Below, piece by piece: positions 1 through 11,714 of a stretch of 64,000 bases of DNA (the stretch's first letter is position 1; each line of letters opens with the position of its first letter). The notes beneath the pieces are model-generated. The model saw nothing but the letters and a program-made list of their open reading frames with translations. It was not told the origin of the DNA and made no database searches. A program made the position numbers and the translations under genes. Origin of the DNA: Isoetes taiwanensis (taxonomy: Eukaryota; Streptophyta; Lycopodiopsida; Isoetales; Isoetaceae). The stretch lies in the NCBI GenBank assembly GCA_021234155.1, contig JAJEKV010000218.1, positions 434,001-498,000 of the forward strand, given 5' to 3'.

Positions 1-130
1 CTCGAAAACCCTTCCCGGGGGGTTTTTAATCGGGGTAGTAATCCGCTTGCTGCGTTTTTTGTATTGGGTCCCATAGACCGATTGGTCTCCGTGGACGATA
101 AAAGTACCTTCCTTCCTTCCTTCCTTCCTT
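1..130 (+). mobile_element. LINE-A 3' end with (CTTC)n tail
   Basis: This is the last ~130 bp of a LINE whose body lies left of the window. It matches two other tails in the window (37482-37617 and 52641-52755): an inverted C-run/G-run (AACCC...GGGTTTTT), then a GGGTCC(C)ATAG-type block, then ACGATAAAA, and finally a short microsatellite. Here the microsatellite is (CTTC)n at about 107-130. The match among three copies followed by unrelated DNA marks a true 3' terminus. It abuts Helitron protein-coding sequence, so the LINE seems to have landed in the Helitron coding region and cut off its N-terminus. Confidence 0.8.
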
Positions 131-140
131 GGCAAACTCC

Positions 141-1083
141 ATTGGAGGTGTGTACACTTTCAGAGTCAACGGTCGCATGTGTCACATGATGGGAACTTTG
201 CTACGATAGCCGGGACATCGGTCAGGTGTTTTGCACAAATTTATATCATGGACGGGGATGAGTTGCAGCTAGATCGTCATTACATCATTCGCTGGTGGTA
301 TACGCGACGTGATACAATGGCATGCCTTCAACGCATGATGGCGGATGTAAATCCTTTTGTTCATTATCTTCCTCTCGGCCCGGCGAGGTAATGCGAGCAA
401 ATCCGGTGATTGATATCGTCTTGGTTCAAGTGCAAACTGCGGGATTCACGTAGGCGACAATATAGTGCTCCATCCGCAAATGAGATAGCAATATTAATGC
501 CGGTTGACTCACGGCCCGAAGACAATCTCGGAGACATTGTGGTACATTCTAAAGAAGGAGGAATAAGGCATATTGGCGACCGCATTCATCATATGATGCT
601 CTCCACTTTGCACTACTCTTCCCCTATGGGCGATGGCTGGCATCTTGGGGATCAAACAAGTGAACAGATCAAAGGGAGTAACCATGTTGCAATTCTATAA
701 GTATCATCTACAGTGCAGGTGGCACATTATCACCATTGCATATTGCTGGGAGATTGTTCCATGAGTACATTTGTGACATGTTTGCTAAGATGTGGCAGTC
801 AAGATTGGGTTGGGTACAACTAAACCAAGCTCAACTACGTAGCGAATTGTATAGTGGTATTGTGGATTCCACTGGGCATGATGGTAATTCCATTGGGCGC
901 CGTGTCATTCTACCAGCAACATTTATTGGAAGCACACGTTACATGACTCAGCTCTACCAAGATGCGATGGCAATTGTTCGAGAGCTTGGCCGACCAGATT
1001 TGTTCATTACTATGATCGCCAACCCAAAGTGGCGAAATAATGAGGGAACTCATAAATGGCGGGACCCTTCCAGAGAGGCCTGA
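141..1083 (+). pseudogene. Helitron helicase-like N-terminal domain, broken
   Basis: Translated pieces match the part of Helitron proteins that precedes the Rep domain. Near 147 a stretch reads GVYTFRVNGRMCHMMGTL. About 220-390 reads AQIYIMD...MACLQRMMADVNPF, the usual 'AQIYF.D...LQ.ML...NP' pattern. Pieces at 736-1083 (HEYICDMFAKMWQSRLGWVQ, TFIGSTRYMTQLYQDAMAIVRELGRPDLFITM) match the block just before the Rep HUH motif. The pieces lie in different frames and are separated by stops, so this part cannot be translated as one protein. The upstream half of the domain is lost at the LINE boundary. Confidence 0.75.
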
Positions 1084-2299
1084 TTTAGTAGCCCGTGTCT
1101 TCTACTTAAAGTTGAAGGAGCTGTTAGAGATTGTGTCACATCATGGCATATTTGGCCGCATTTCTGCTAGGATTCATGTCATTGAGTTCCAGAAGAGGGG
1201 TCTTCCTCATGTGCATCTCCTTAACATATTGTACCAGGAGGACAAGCCACTGACGGTCGAGGATATAGATAAAGTGATTTGTGCGGAGATTCCAGATAAA
1301 GAATCCAACCCCGAATTGTATGAGGTGGTCACACGGCAGATGATGCATGGCCCCTGTGACCCTACATATCCTAATGCTCCCTGTATGGTTGATGGGGTTT
1401 GCAGTAAAGGGTACCCAGAGCAATTTCTGGAGCAGACTATGATTAGCAACGGCTACCCACTCTACAGGCGTAGAAATGATGGAAGAACTGTCTATCGAGA
1501 TGGCATGAACATGGACAATAGATGGGTTGTACCCTACAATCCGTGGTTGTCGTGCTATTTTAGATGCCATATCAATGTTGAGATATGTGCCCATATTAAG
1601 GGAGTCAAATACTTATACAAGTACATTTACAAGGGTCTGAACCCAGTGTCCCGTACTTTGTTGTACCATGACTTTCCCAAGAGCTTTACTTGGAGCAAAG
1701 CGACATACAAATGGACAAAACGTGAACGTATTCAGGTTATGCCATCTGTCGGTAGAATGTACTTTGTGACTCCCTCACAGGGTGAACGATTCTATTTGCG
1801 GATGTTGCTAAGCAATGTACCTGGAGCTACGTCTTTTGAAGATCTGAGAACTGTTGACGGTCATTTGTGTGAGACGTTCAAGAATGCATGCATCAAGCGT
1901 ATGATTGTGAATGATAATGCAGAGTGGCTAGAATGCCTACGAGAAGCATCATCATGGGGTATGCCACGCCAATTGCGACACTTATTTGCTTCAATTCTGT
2001 TGGAATGTAACCCATTGTATCCACTTGATATTTGGAAGGAGTTAGAATATAGGATGGTTGAAGATTTCCTAGACCAGGTTGCTTATGATGCTTATTCCAA
2101 GACAGGTCACTTGAGTCAGTATGCTATTGACATGGCACTAATGGATGTGGAGGATCATATGCAATCGGTTGGAAGGAGCCTGGCAGAAATGGGCTTCAAC
2201 TTACCAGAAACTGTGCTAGACACAACCACACTATTCCAGGAGGAAATGATGTATGTGAGTATGGATAAAGTCCTATCTCGATTAGAAGTTGAACATTGA
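1040..2299 (+). pseudogene. Helitron Rep (HUH endonuclease) region
   Basis: A 419-codon open stretch holding the rolling-circle replication initiator domain. The HUH metal-binding motif is GLPHVH at about 1199-1216. The catalytic two-tyrosine motif is YLYKYIYKG at about 1610-1636, as expected for a Y2 nuclease that nicks and joins single-stranded DNA at Helitron ends. The rest (GPCDPTYPNAPCMVDGVCSKGYP, then a long helical region to LSRLEVEH) matches the linker between Rep and helicase. The stop at 2299 separates it from the helicase, which continues in another frame, so the original protein was one longer chain. All motif residues are kept although the gene is broken. Confidence 0.9.
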
Positions 2300-2784
2300 T
2301 GTGGTCGATTAATGCGATCTTTGTTCTCGACCATGTGATCGATAAGACTGGTGGTGGGGTCTTCTTCGTGAATGGCCCTGGTGGAACCGGGAAAACATAT
2401 CTATATAACACTCTCCTAGGGTATGTACGTGCAAGGGGTTGGATTGCTCTGGCAGTTGCCTCTTCTGGTATTGCGTCGGTGTTACTGCAAGGTGGTCGAA
2501 CGGCTCATTCGCGTTTCAAGATACCCATAGGGGCACATGAAGCATCTACTTGCAACATTCCAAGGCAGTCGGAATTGGCAAAACTCATTCGAGCATGTCG
2601 GTTGATTGTATGGGATGAGGCACCAATGATGCACAAATGGATATTTGAGGCAGTGGATAGAACATTGAGAGATGTGATGGGCAATGAGCGCAGACCGGAT
2701 TTGGTGGGATTCCAATACTATTGGGAGGGATTTCGACAAATACTACCCGTGGTTCCTAAAGGTTCGCTACAAGACAAATTGTAG
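2296..2784 (+). pseudogene. Helitron Pif1-like helicase, motifs I-II
   Basis: The N-terminal part of an SF1B (Pif1-type) DNA helicase. Walker A is GPGGTGKT at 2374-2397 and Walker B is WDEAPM at 2611-2628. The following FRQILPVVPKG segment is the helicase motif that normally begins GGDFRQ. Here the preceding residues read YYWEG, so the conserved GGD is lost. In intact Helitrons this helicase unwinds the strand during rolling-circle transfer. The frame ends at 2784 and the protein resumes out of frame at about 2845. Confidence 0.9.
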
Positions 2785-2844
2785 AAGCTTCTCTAAAGCG
2801 TTCAGATATCCGGGATAGTGTGAGAGAATATAACCGACAATCAA

Positions 2845-3337
2845 CATGCTGGCGTCATGAATGCATTGGGCTTAGATGCACTTGAACAACAAGCATTTGC
2901 TGACTACTTACTAAGTATAGGAGATGGCCGAGAACCAACCTTTCCGGAGAAGGGTGTTGATATGGTGCATCTGCCACAGGATATATGCCTTGGCTCAGAT
3001 GATGTGGATGATTTAATTCAGGACATATTTCCTGATATCCAACAGAACTGGAAAGAAGTGATTTTCTGGACACATCGTGCTATACTATCGCCTTTGAACC
3101 ATTTTGTCGATGAGATCAATAAGAAGGTGGCGTCTCTCATCCCCGGAGAGACGACGACATTTTAGTAGTCTTGATCGAATCATAGACACAGATGGCCAGC
3201 AAACAGGTCTATATCCCATTGAGTTTCTTAATGCACAAACTCCAAGTGGTGTACCGCCCCACGAGCTAAACCTAAAGGTGGGAATGATTGTAATGTTGTT
3301 GAGGTCTACATCGTTCAAGAAGGAACAAGATTGCGTA
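2845..3337 (+). pseudogene. Helitron helicase, middle part, interrupted by E1
   Basis: The sequence ..LLSIGDGREPTF...VHLPQDICL...DLIQDIFPDI...AILSPLNHFVDEINKKV...IPGE.. is the typical Helitron helicase segment after the DFRQILPVV motif. A frameshift lies near 3104-3165. The next piece, YPIEFLNAQTPSGVPPHEL..KVGMIVMLLR, is the block just before the conserved GLCNGTRL motif. That motif is absent here and is found about 8.4 kb to the right, at 11773 onward. The coding sequence stops at the TTAA that begins E1. Confidence 0.88.
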
Positions 3338-3400
3338 TTAAACGGGAGCAAATCATTGAAACGAGAGCAAAAGGAATATTCCTCAAAGATTCCCTTTTTT
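3338..3400. repeat. E1 left end: TTAA duplication and terminal inverted repeat
   Basis: TTAA at 3338-3341 is followed by ACGGGAG. A few bases on come AAACGAGAG and a self-complementary GGAATATTCC, then CAAAGATTCCC. The right end holds the complement of the first block (CTCCCGT) and of the last (GGGAATCTTTG). The terminal repeat is therefore interrupted: a 7-8 bp tip plus a subterminal block. Confidence 0.75.
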
Positions 3401-3703
3401 TTTACAAAAAAGGGGGTAAAACGAGGTTAAAAAAAAAAAAGATGCATGAAATTCTATTTTGACCCCCCCCAAATGACTAATTTTTTTTTGCAACGAAAGA
3501 ATTGACTTTTTTAAAGTGTCACTTTTCTTAGCAAATAGAATGTTCTTCAAGTATGTTTAAAGAGAGAAACTCTAATTTCAGAGGATAAAATATTTAACAA
3601 AAAATTGAAGTAAGTCTGTAACTGAAACTGTAGTATTCTCAAAATTTGAAGATAGAATCTTCATATTCACATGCAAAATTTACAGTCTTTTTCTAAGACT
3701 CAG

Positions 3704-6700
3704 TTATGTGCAAAAGTGTGAGGAGATGATGAGAGGGATCGGGGCGTCTTCATATTCATTTATGCCATCGTCATCACCTTCACTTCTTTCACTGTCATCC
3801 GAGGAAGTGCTTGAGTTATCTTCCTCATCACTATCAACAGACGGTGAAGCATTGTCACCACCTTCTTCATCATCTTCTTCGTAATTACAAGCTTTTTTAA
3901 GCAAATTGATAGTCTTCTGGCGTAGACGATTGTCAGATTTCAATTTAAAATCATAGCACAAAATAGTCACGTCATTAAGGTTTAGCTCGTCCCTACAACC
4001 CACCTTCTTGGACTTTCTCCCTTTTCCTTGGCTTCTCATTTCTAACTCATATCTACCTTCAAAAGCATTTTCTGAGCGTGTTGCAAGCCAATGAATCTTG
4101 AGTTTAGTGACTAAGCCTTCCTCCTTGACTGTGTCAAGCACTTTTGCTATCCAGAACGGTCGACCTTTGTCATCCTCCTCAGTCGGAAGAGCAATTAGCA
4201 TACCTTTGGTAATTTCTGTGATATTACCTTGAGGCTCATTCCTGCGTCTTGGTCCGAGGTACATGACTCGGTCCTCCTCGTCTTCTACTGCAGGTGCAAA
4301 TGTAGCACTGCTTGGACCTGCTTTGGTCTGGGGTTGATGGAAGGTGTTAGGCCATTGAAATGGTTCTTGCAACTGTCTTAGAGCTATATGTTGTACAACA
4401 ATTTTCTGTTCGAGAAAGAAATTACTCCACCACATCCGATCTTCTTCTAAGAAGTACTTAAAGCCTGAGGAAATTCCATTTTCAATGGCTTTTAAGGATG
4501 ACTCTGGGGTACTTTTCTTCTGCTTGGACTCCTTAGGATTTTTGAGAGGAAGTTGTTCAGCACGCTCTATGAAGGAAGTGTCTGGAATGTATTTAAGGAA
4601 GCGTAATCCCTCTGGTGGACTCCAGTCCTTAGTTGTGGTATACTTCTTCCCAGAAGAAGCTTTGGCCATCCTTCAAGTAGAACTTGATATGATGCTGAAA
4701 GGTGAGATCATTCAACTTGTTCACAGCTTGTTCTCTGTTTGAACGTTGAGAGAAAACAAACTCTCTAAAATCAGCAGTCTCTTTAAGAAGGTCGACCCTT
4801 TGGAGTAGGAGTGTAAGAATCTTCAATAATTGAACTAAAGAAGGAAGACGAAAGCCTTCTTCCTTCTAAAAGGCGCCACGAGAAAATCTGCTGAACATTT
4901 GGTCAATCTGATCATGAGTGTGGCCTACAAGTAAGAAACCAAGCTTCACTTTTCTAAAGATCCCTAGCTCCACTAACATGGCACAGTACGCAAAGAGTGT
5001 TTGATTCTTGTTCTCCCTTGTAGTATTGTCAAGTTGCAGATAAAGCACTGGTGGTAATTGCTCTTGCTTTCTTACAGGACCTTGTTAAGAATTGTAATTG
5101 TGAGGTTCGGGTCACCATGCAAGTTTGGATACGTCAAAAATACTTTGCACTTTAGACTTCCTTTGAAGACCATAGCTCCTACAAGGTGGACCTTAACAAA
5201 ACATTCCTCTCGCACATCCTTAGGAATGTTCAAGAAATGTGGTAGAGTTGTTTTTTTTTGGTCCATTCCATCAATCACAATAGACATGTATTGCAGAGTG
5301 GACGTTCAAGAGCTTTTTTTCTATGCTTGGCAAGCTTTCTTCTCTCTGCTGCTTGTTGTTCACGATGTCTGGCAAGGTTACATTTGCACAATATCAGAGA
5401 AGAAATCAGGTCAAAACATTTTCTCTCGAAACAAGTGAGAGATTGGAGAACATGAGCTTACTTCTTTTCGACCTCTGTCTTTTGCGGTTTTCGTTGACTC
5501 TTTAATTCTCGCACACCTCGAGCAAGCGGACATTCTATGTTTTCTAGGAATTTTCACAAGGCGAATTCACTTTTCCATCACGGTGAAGTGTGAGTAAGAG
5601 ATGTCTTTGAAGCTGAGTGCAAGTCTCTTTGTACTCATTAAAACATCTTTTTGGTGATGTTATCGGTTAAATGATACATGTTTTGTTAGGTAGCTTTCTC
5701 ACATGTTTCTCTAAAATATTTCTCCATCCATGACCACGGAAGCAAGGGCATGCATGGTTACAACTCTTCTTGGTCCACAATGATCATCGATTGCTGGATT
5801 TTTTTGTCCGATCTTTTGTGTATTCTAGACATTACGGTGGACCCTAAGCGGTGGACAACCATAAAGCATTTCGGCAAACTTCTTGGACGGTTAATGTAGT
5901 GCAAGAAGGTGTTGCGGTCTGGTCTTACATGATAAGCTAAGTAGGCATTCAGTGCGCCAATGTCATGGAACTCAGTAGTTGTCTCTAGCGCCGCCGTAAT
6001 TTAGCCATATTAAATCTGTTGATGCAACCCAATGAGCAGCATTTAGTTCTCAAAAGTCTCCTCATTTTGTGTTCATCCATAAGATTTCTTCTTCTTCTTG
6101 AGGAGCAGCGCCCTCAAACCAAAATCCACCTTGAATTTCTTTGAAGATTGGCTTGAGAACATGTAATCTCTTTGTTCCTCGTTGGTGTCTTCATCTTCTG
6201 ATGAAACTTCTACTCTGGGGGTGACTTCCTCTGTCCTGAGTGGTGTGCTTGTAGAGGAAAACAGACCACGTGAAGTTGTTCGAGGAATAGGCGGGAGTGC
6301 GGTGTTAAAGGATGGTGATGGCCCATAAGAGGTTGTGGCATCATTTGTTCTTGTACCATCTTGAAAAGGAGTTCTTGCAAACATCTCCTTTAGAAGCGGA
6401 CTGGAATTTCGCAAATCCATGTGTCACAACCGTTGTTGTGTGAAGAGGAGTGCATCTTTGAGCGCCGTCCTCATTTGTAGTGAAGTCCTGGTGAGAGAAA
6501 TTGTCTTTGAATCTCACGGTCTTACGTGTTTTCTCGTGTTCCTTGTATGTTTGCAACGAGGGGGCTTAAACTACAAAAGGGGGGGTAGCTTGTTCTTGAG
6601 CACCCTTTGTTGTGGAGCTTCTGTAGGTCCCGGGGATGGAACAAAGGGTGGTGGCAACCCGTTCGAACCGGTGGTGATTCTTTGGAAGGAGATGCCGCAG

Positions 6701-6923
6701 GCCGCTTTCTCTGAGGACTTGGTGACGGTTGGAAGGGTGGTGGAAGTCTGTTTTGTGCTGGACTCGGTGTGTCTTCGAGAAGCAACAACGATGAAGCAGA
6801 GGTAGGAGTCGGAGAATGCCGGTCTTCACTAGAAATGACGTTGTTCCCAAGCGTGTCCTCAGAACCAGACGAGCTTGAGACAACAAAAGGTGGTGGAAGC
6901 TTGTTCACGAAGCGGTTCGTCAT
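3704..6923 (-). pseudogene. E1 transposase (DUF7869-like RNase-H core), broken
   Basis: Read right to left. It starts at 6923 with a Ser/Pro-rich disordered N-terminus (MTNRFVNKLPPPF). Pieces at 6073-6556 and about 5500-6060 match the E2 copy (for example SWMEKYFRETCEK near 5700). The core follows: IDGMDQKKTTLPHF with a DPNLTITILN segment (5072-5287), then LQLDNTTRENKNQ...GHTHDQIDQMFSRFSRGAF (4866-5048). This is the pattern of a widespread eukaryotic family labelled DUF7869, probably an RNase-H-fold DDE-type transposase with Asp in the D-G-M-D and Q-L-D-N motifs. The open 3704-4669 part is the C-terminus: ALPTEEDDKGRPFWIAKVL, a basic patch and a very acidic Ser-rich tail. Frameshifts and stops separate these parts. 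Confidence 0.8.
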
Positions 6924-6975
6924 CTTGACAAGCGCAAAATAGTAAAGAGATTTGAGAAACTTTTACAGAATGCGA

Positions 6976-7640
6976 GCTTTTCTTATTCGAATACACGCCC
7001 ACGTAGTACAAGTAGAAGTTCGATTACTAATCAAGTGAAAGTCAAAATAAAAGCTATTCTCGGAATACACAAGAGTAGGATAGTAAAAGCTGAGCGTATT
7101 CGGATCACATAGAAAAAGAGCAAGGCGAAAATGATACCTTTAAAAGGAAATTTCGGGCGCTTTGATTGCGTATTCAGTCTCTCGAGCTCAAAGTCGCCGG
7201 CGCCCCACATACGATTATTATATTCAGAGACTGTATTCCGATTCACATAGAGAAACCATGGACAGGTCAGTGAGAAAGTACAACATTACAATCATTTGCA
7301 TGTCGTTTCTTGTTCGGAATACACTTTTCGCTGAGTCTGGCGAAAGTGTATTCGAATACTCTACCGCCGAGTGGAGGCGAAGTGTATTCGGAATACACTT
7401 TAGCCTTAGATGCTGGCCAAAGTGTATTCGGAGGGCTTTTCGCTGGAAGTGGAGGCAAAGTGTATTCCGAATACACTTTCGCCTCCACTCGAGGCGAAAG
7501 TGTATTCCGGAATACACTTTAAGCCTCCCTTTCGGAAAGTGTATTCGAATACACTCTTTGTACTCCAAGGCTTAAAGTGTATTCCGAACACCCGCCTCCA
7601 CTTTCGAAAAAGCTTAAAGTGTATTCCGAATACACTTTTC
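6976..7640. repeat. E1 palindrome array between the two genes
   Basis: About nine copies of AGTGTATTC-N(0-2)-GAATACACT lie between 7313 and 7640, with degenerate copies from 6976. The middle bases differ (CG, GG, CGG or none) but each copy stays self-complementary. Some units are extended by flanks such as GGAGGC...GCCTCC (about 7451-7490), giving longer palindromes. The array sits between the divergent starts of the transposase (6923) and the methyltransferase gene (7882), where promoters and 5' leaders should be. Short open frames here are only by-products of the repeat. Confidence 0.9.
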
Positions 7641-7881
7641 GTGTTTTTTAGGTTTTAGAAGTTACTTTTCCTTCCGTTTTTTAGTTAATTTAGGCATTCT
7701 TGCTGCATTTTTTAGCTTGTTTAGACCACTTTTTTTGCCAAGATTGCTGAGTGCTTTTTTGACATTTTTGTCCTCTTTTTGCCCTCTTTTTTCCCTTTTT
7801 GTAAGCCATTTTGTATTCTGGAATAGTTCTTTGCCACTGTTTTTTCTAACAAGGTCGTGTTTACACACAATTTGCCTGAAC

Positions 7882-10800
7882 ATGGCGACGGGCAGCAAGA
7901 AAGAAACAAAGAAGCCTCTTAAAATCGTACAGAAACCGCACCCACAGAGAAGGGTTGAGGAGTCGGATGCGCCCGCTATTTACGAAAACTTCCAAACTCA
8001 ATGGTTTTTTACAAGGGGTACTTCTGGAAAGTACAAACACCACGACTTTTCTCGCATGTCTGGTTTGGAGCCACGGAACCAAAAGGTGCGATGTGGGGAA
8101 TTTGCGCATGGGCACCATCCCGTAAAGCGGAGTGAGGTAGTTTGGGGCCGGTAAGGGAGGGAGATTGTCTTTTCGGACATCTCAAGGCTTTATTCATGTT
8201 GATGAATCCTACCTTAGACTTGTGAAGGTAAATCCACATCCTCTTTATAAGTATGTTTCTCACTACATTGAACAAGAGGTCGCTCTTCGCCATCATTAAT
8301 TACGTTCAAGCACAACGGCGAGGACTTCCCCCTACGAGTGAGAGAACAAGGGGAAGAGGAAGATCCGGGGAATCCATCGGGGAGTCCATCACGCGATCAT
8401 GAGCCCATCCGTGAGTACATCAGGTTGGAAGAGCAACCACCTCCACCACCAAAGAAAGAAGCGAGAGGCAAACCATAGGCTGCTAAAGAGCCTAAGAAAA
8501 GAAAACGGCTATCATTGAAGCAGAAGATGCTCCCGAGGATGCACACAAGAAGAAGAAGGGGAAAGGCAAAGCACCGGGCGTTGCCATCAAAGAAAAAAAA
8601 GTTGATAAAACAGCAGAGAAAATGGAAGAAATAAACCTGCACAAATTTGTGCAAGGTGTCATTTATTTGCCGGTCCACGACTATGAAGCTTCCTCCAAAA
8701 ATGAAGCTGGAGAACGACCAACTGCGCAGTTCGAAAGATATATGCAGACCACCTAAGGAACCTCAAGGACGAATCGGAGCAATCCCAATGCACATGTAGC
8801 TCCAATTGTTGTTCTTGTTGATAGAGAGCGATGCACAACTCTGCAGAGAGTCACGATAGAGAAAATGCGGACACATATCGCATTATGTTTTGGGTGGGAA
8901 CCACGACTTTAAGGCAAGGAGGCAACTATACAAGGAAAAAAAGAATCCTAGGTACTTTGCATTTCTCAGGCTTTGTCCTCATCGTGGTTTGACCGACGAG
9001 GAAGCTAAAATCGTTGCCAACACTCTGGCCCGACAACGAGTACAAGTTAAAAATGAGCTTTGTCGACAAAATCAGATTCATGCACAGAGAATATGTTATC
9101 TTCAAGGAAAAATATGGAGAGGATCTCAAAAAGCCACAGTACTCCCTTGAACTTAAAGAAGCTTGTGCCATTGAGTGTTGCCTTAAATATGACGAGGCGA
9201 ACAAACGGGCATCACTCATTGGTCATGACAATTGGTTTCAGCTAGCGTTCAGGGATGGCCGGGTAAGGTTACAAGCGTATCCCAGAATAAGATTTGGTGT
9301 GCAACTAGCTTCTAAGTTTTTTAATTTGTTTGCAGATCTGGGAGCTTCAGAACGAAATATTTAATATGTTTGAGCGCGGTGAGCTAAAAAGTAAGGGAAA
9401 GGTGTCGGAGAAGAAGAAAGGCAGCGACGTTCCAAAGAAGGAAATGACCATCACATGCGGAGGGAGATGGGGTTCAGCGACCACGAGAATTACTAGAACA
9501 CTTACGCAAAAGGTGGTGGACAAGGAGTTCACACTTTCGAAGAAATGTCGAAGGAGTTGCACAAGTAAGCATACAATCATTGCCGCCTTTTCACTTGTAG
9601 AATTACGTCCGGATAACGGCAATTTAGTGGTCCGGAAATGCTTTCGCACCCTCATTTGGAGCGAGTGTATTCCGAATACGTTCTCTCTTCTTGTAGTGTA
9701 AAAGTGTATTCCAGAATACACTTTTACTCCTTTGAGTCAGCGAAAACGTATTCTGGAATACACACTCTAACTTGTTGCGTTGTAGAAGTGTATTCCAGAA
9801 TACACTTTCGCTTCTTCTTTTGATTAAAGTGTATTCGGAATACATACGCGCAACAAGAAAAATATTGATTACGGCGCTTGTATTCTAGAATAACTTTGGG
9901 TGGCGGGGAAGATAGTTTACTTCGCGTTTTTCTCTTTCCAACTGCTAAAAAGGTTGTGTTTTTCTTTCTAGCCAAAAAAATGTTATCACCTGCCAGACAT
10001 GTCTGATGGAGCAACTCAACGTGGAGACGTGGGAGAGGTGCAAGGAGCTTTATCCCATAGCTACATCCGACGAAGCGTATGCTTCAAGACGCACCAAATT
10101 TTGAAGGATGGATGCTTGTACCGACTAAACACGTCATACTTTACTTGTCTGTCTCAATCTCCCCTTTGTTTGCAGAACAAGAAGAAAAAATAAGGACTGC
10201 CGGAAGGTTTTATGCACCTTGTCGACCGGCACACGAAGAAAGAACACCGGCGAGAGAGGAGAACTCTAGATGTGGAGCCTACGATTATGAAAAGTTTAAT
10301 TTATTTGACCAAAATAATTTGTTTTCCATCATTCACGGGACTGCGCACTAATTTGGTTGGGACGGTAAAGCCACAAGATTTCCTGCCGGTGATTGCGGAC
10401 CTTCCTTATGGCTTTAAACTAAGGGCGGCCGATTCTGACGACCCGGCCTTTTAAATTTTTGAGTTTAACGCTTTTCGTCGGCGACATCAAACAAGTCTAG
10501 CAACGCCAAGCAGCGGCGTCTTGTCGTGTTTCACTCGAGCATGCAATCGGCCTTGTGGAGTCCACGTTTAAAACTCGCCCGGATCCCGATTGCAAATTTG
10601 GTTATGAGAATTTGGTTTGGTGAGTACTTTATTACGGAATACGTTGGGCTTGTTTCTTCTTTTTTTGTTTTAGTTTTCTATTCGAATATAATTGCCTTTC
10701 ACTTGTTCTCTTTGTTTGTTTCTTGTTACTGTTTTCGTTAGTGACACTACTCATTTCTCTGGTACAAAACAAATATAAACTACCACCATGGGCGAGATTC

Positions 10801-11110
10801 TTTGAGTAAGGTTGAATACCTCCATGTTGCTTCTTGGAGTTTCGATGGAAAACGCACCATGGAGCATTTTAACTGGCAAAGACATGCGGAATTTTTCTAA
10901 TGTGTTGGAATTTCCAGTTGTGCTTCAAAAGCTCTGAGGACCCTAGTGCACAAGGTAGAATTGTTAATCACTACGAAGCCTCAAAAGCTAATCAACCATC
11001 TCCTAGACATGTTTTCACGTCCGAGGAGATTGGGTGCTTGATGCCTTCTCGGCTCACGGTACAACAATAGCTTGTGCACTTAGGAAGGGCCGAATTGTGT
11101 AGCGATGGAC
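7882..11110 (+). pseudogene. E1 ParB-like / beta-class DNA methyltransferase gene, broken
   Basis: The start is chosen at MATGSKKETKKPLK (7882), matching the MAT start of the E2 gene. Pieces in order: YENFQTQWFFTRGTS (about 7979); a Pro/Lys-rich linker (8400-8600); NPNAHVAPIVVLVDRERC (about 8785); GGNHDFKARRQL (about 8895), GLTDEEAK, then KMSFVDKIRFMHREYV (about 9050), together a ParB-like domain; IWELQNEIFNMFERGELK (about 9336) after an intron ending TTTGCAG; a short intron with palindromes; VITCQTCLMEQLN; the catalytic-type motif DLPYGFK at 10398-10418; RRLVVFHSS; and DAFSAHGTT at 11040-11066, a damaged FxGxG SAM motif. Many frameshifts and stops. The order motif IV before motif I is that of beta-class N6-adenine/N4-cytosine enzymes. 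Confidence 0.72.
9655..9892. repeat. E1 second palindrome cluster, in a methyltransferase intron
   Basis: Six more copies of the E1 palindrome (GTGTATTCCAGAATACAC, GTATTCTAGAATA and similar) lie between the exon ending near 9568 and the exon starting near 9980. E2 has clusters of its different palindrome in introns of the same gene. The placement in introns, not exons, fits insertion or amplification that splicing tolerates, or a need for sites inside the transcribed unit. Confidence 0.85.
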
Positions 11111-11714
11111 ATTGATAAAGAAGGCTGTGCAATTCATCAAGATGAGGCTGGCGGCCTTGCCTACCCTACCCGGATGAGCACCAAGAGTTAGGGGCCAAAT
11201 CCTCATCCGATTTTTGCCAAGTGACCTCTTTCTTCGAGATCTGACCTCCATTCACTAGCTCTTTAGAGGATGAAGCTACTTTTGCAGAGCTGAAAGAAGT
11301 GGCACTAGCTACCATTCCCGAAGACTTTGCACAAGTAGACAAGGGTAAGGCACAAGAAAAGGATCGATCAGAGAATGGGCATGTGAGAATCAAGCAAAAA
11401 GCATGATGAAGACTTTGATTTGGACCTTTAGTCCGTCTTTTCCAAAAACATTATCTATCGACCACCATGTGATGTTACAAATTGTATCATTGAAACACTC
11501 TTCATTATATAATAATTATTTTATTCACTACATTCTGGTGTTTTCAAGATAGTACTTTTTGAGAATACAAAAGCATGTCTAAATTCTTCCCTTTTCAAGT
11601 GTTGGTTTTGGCAAATTCCAAGTTATTTTACACTAGGGGGCCAAAAATGAGGTAAAAAAAAATTAAGCCTATTGGAATTCCCAATTAGAAGGAAAAAAGT
11701 GTCATTTTCTAGAT

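Noticed and set aside
7162-7658. Several overlapping open frames of 60-137 codons on both strands
   Set aside because: They are translations of the palindrome array in different frames (VYSEYT, CIPNTL repeats).
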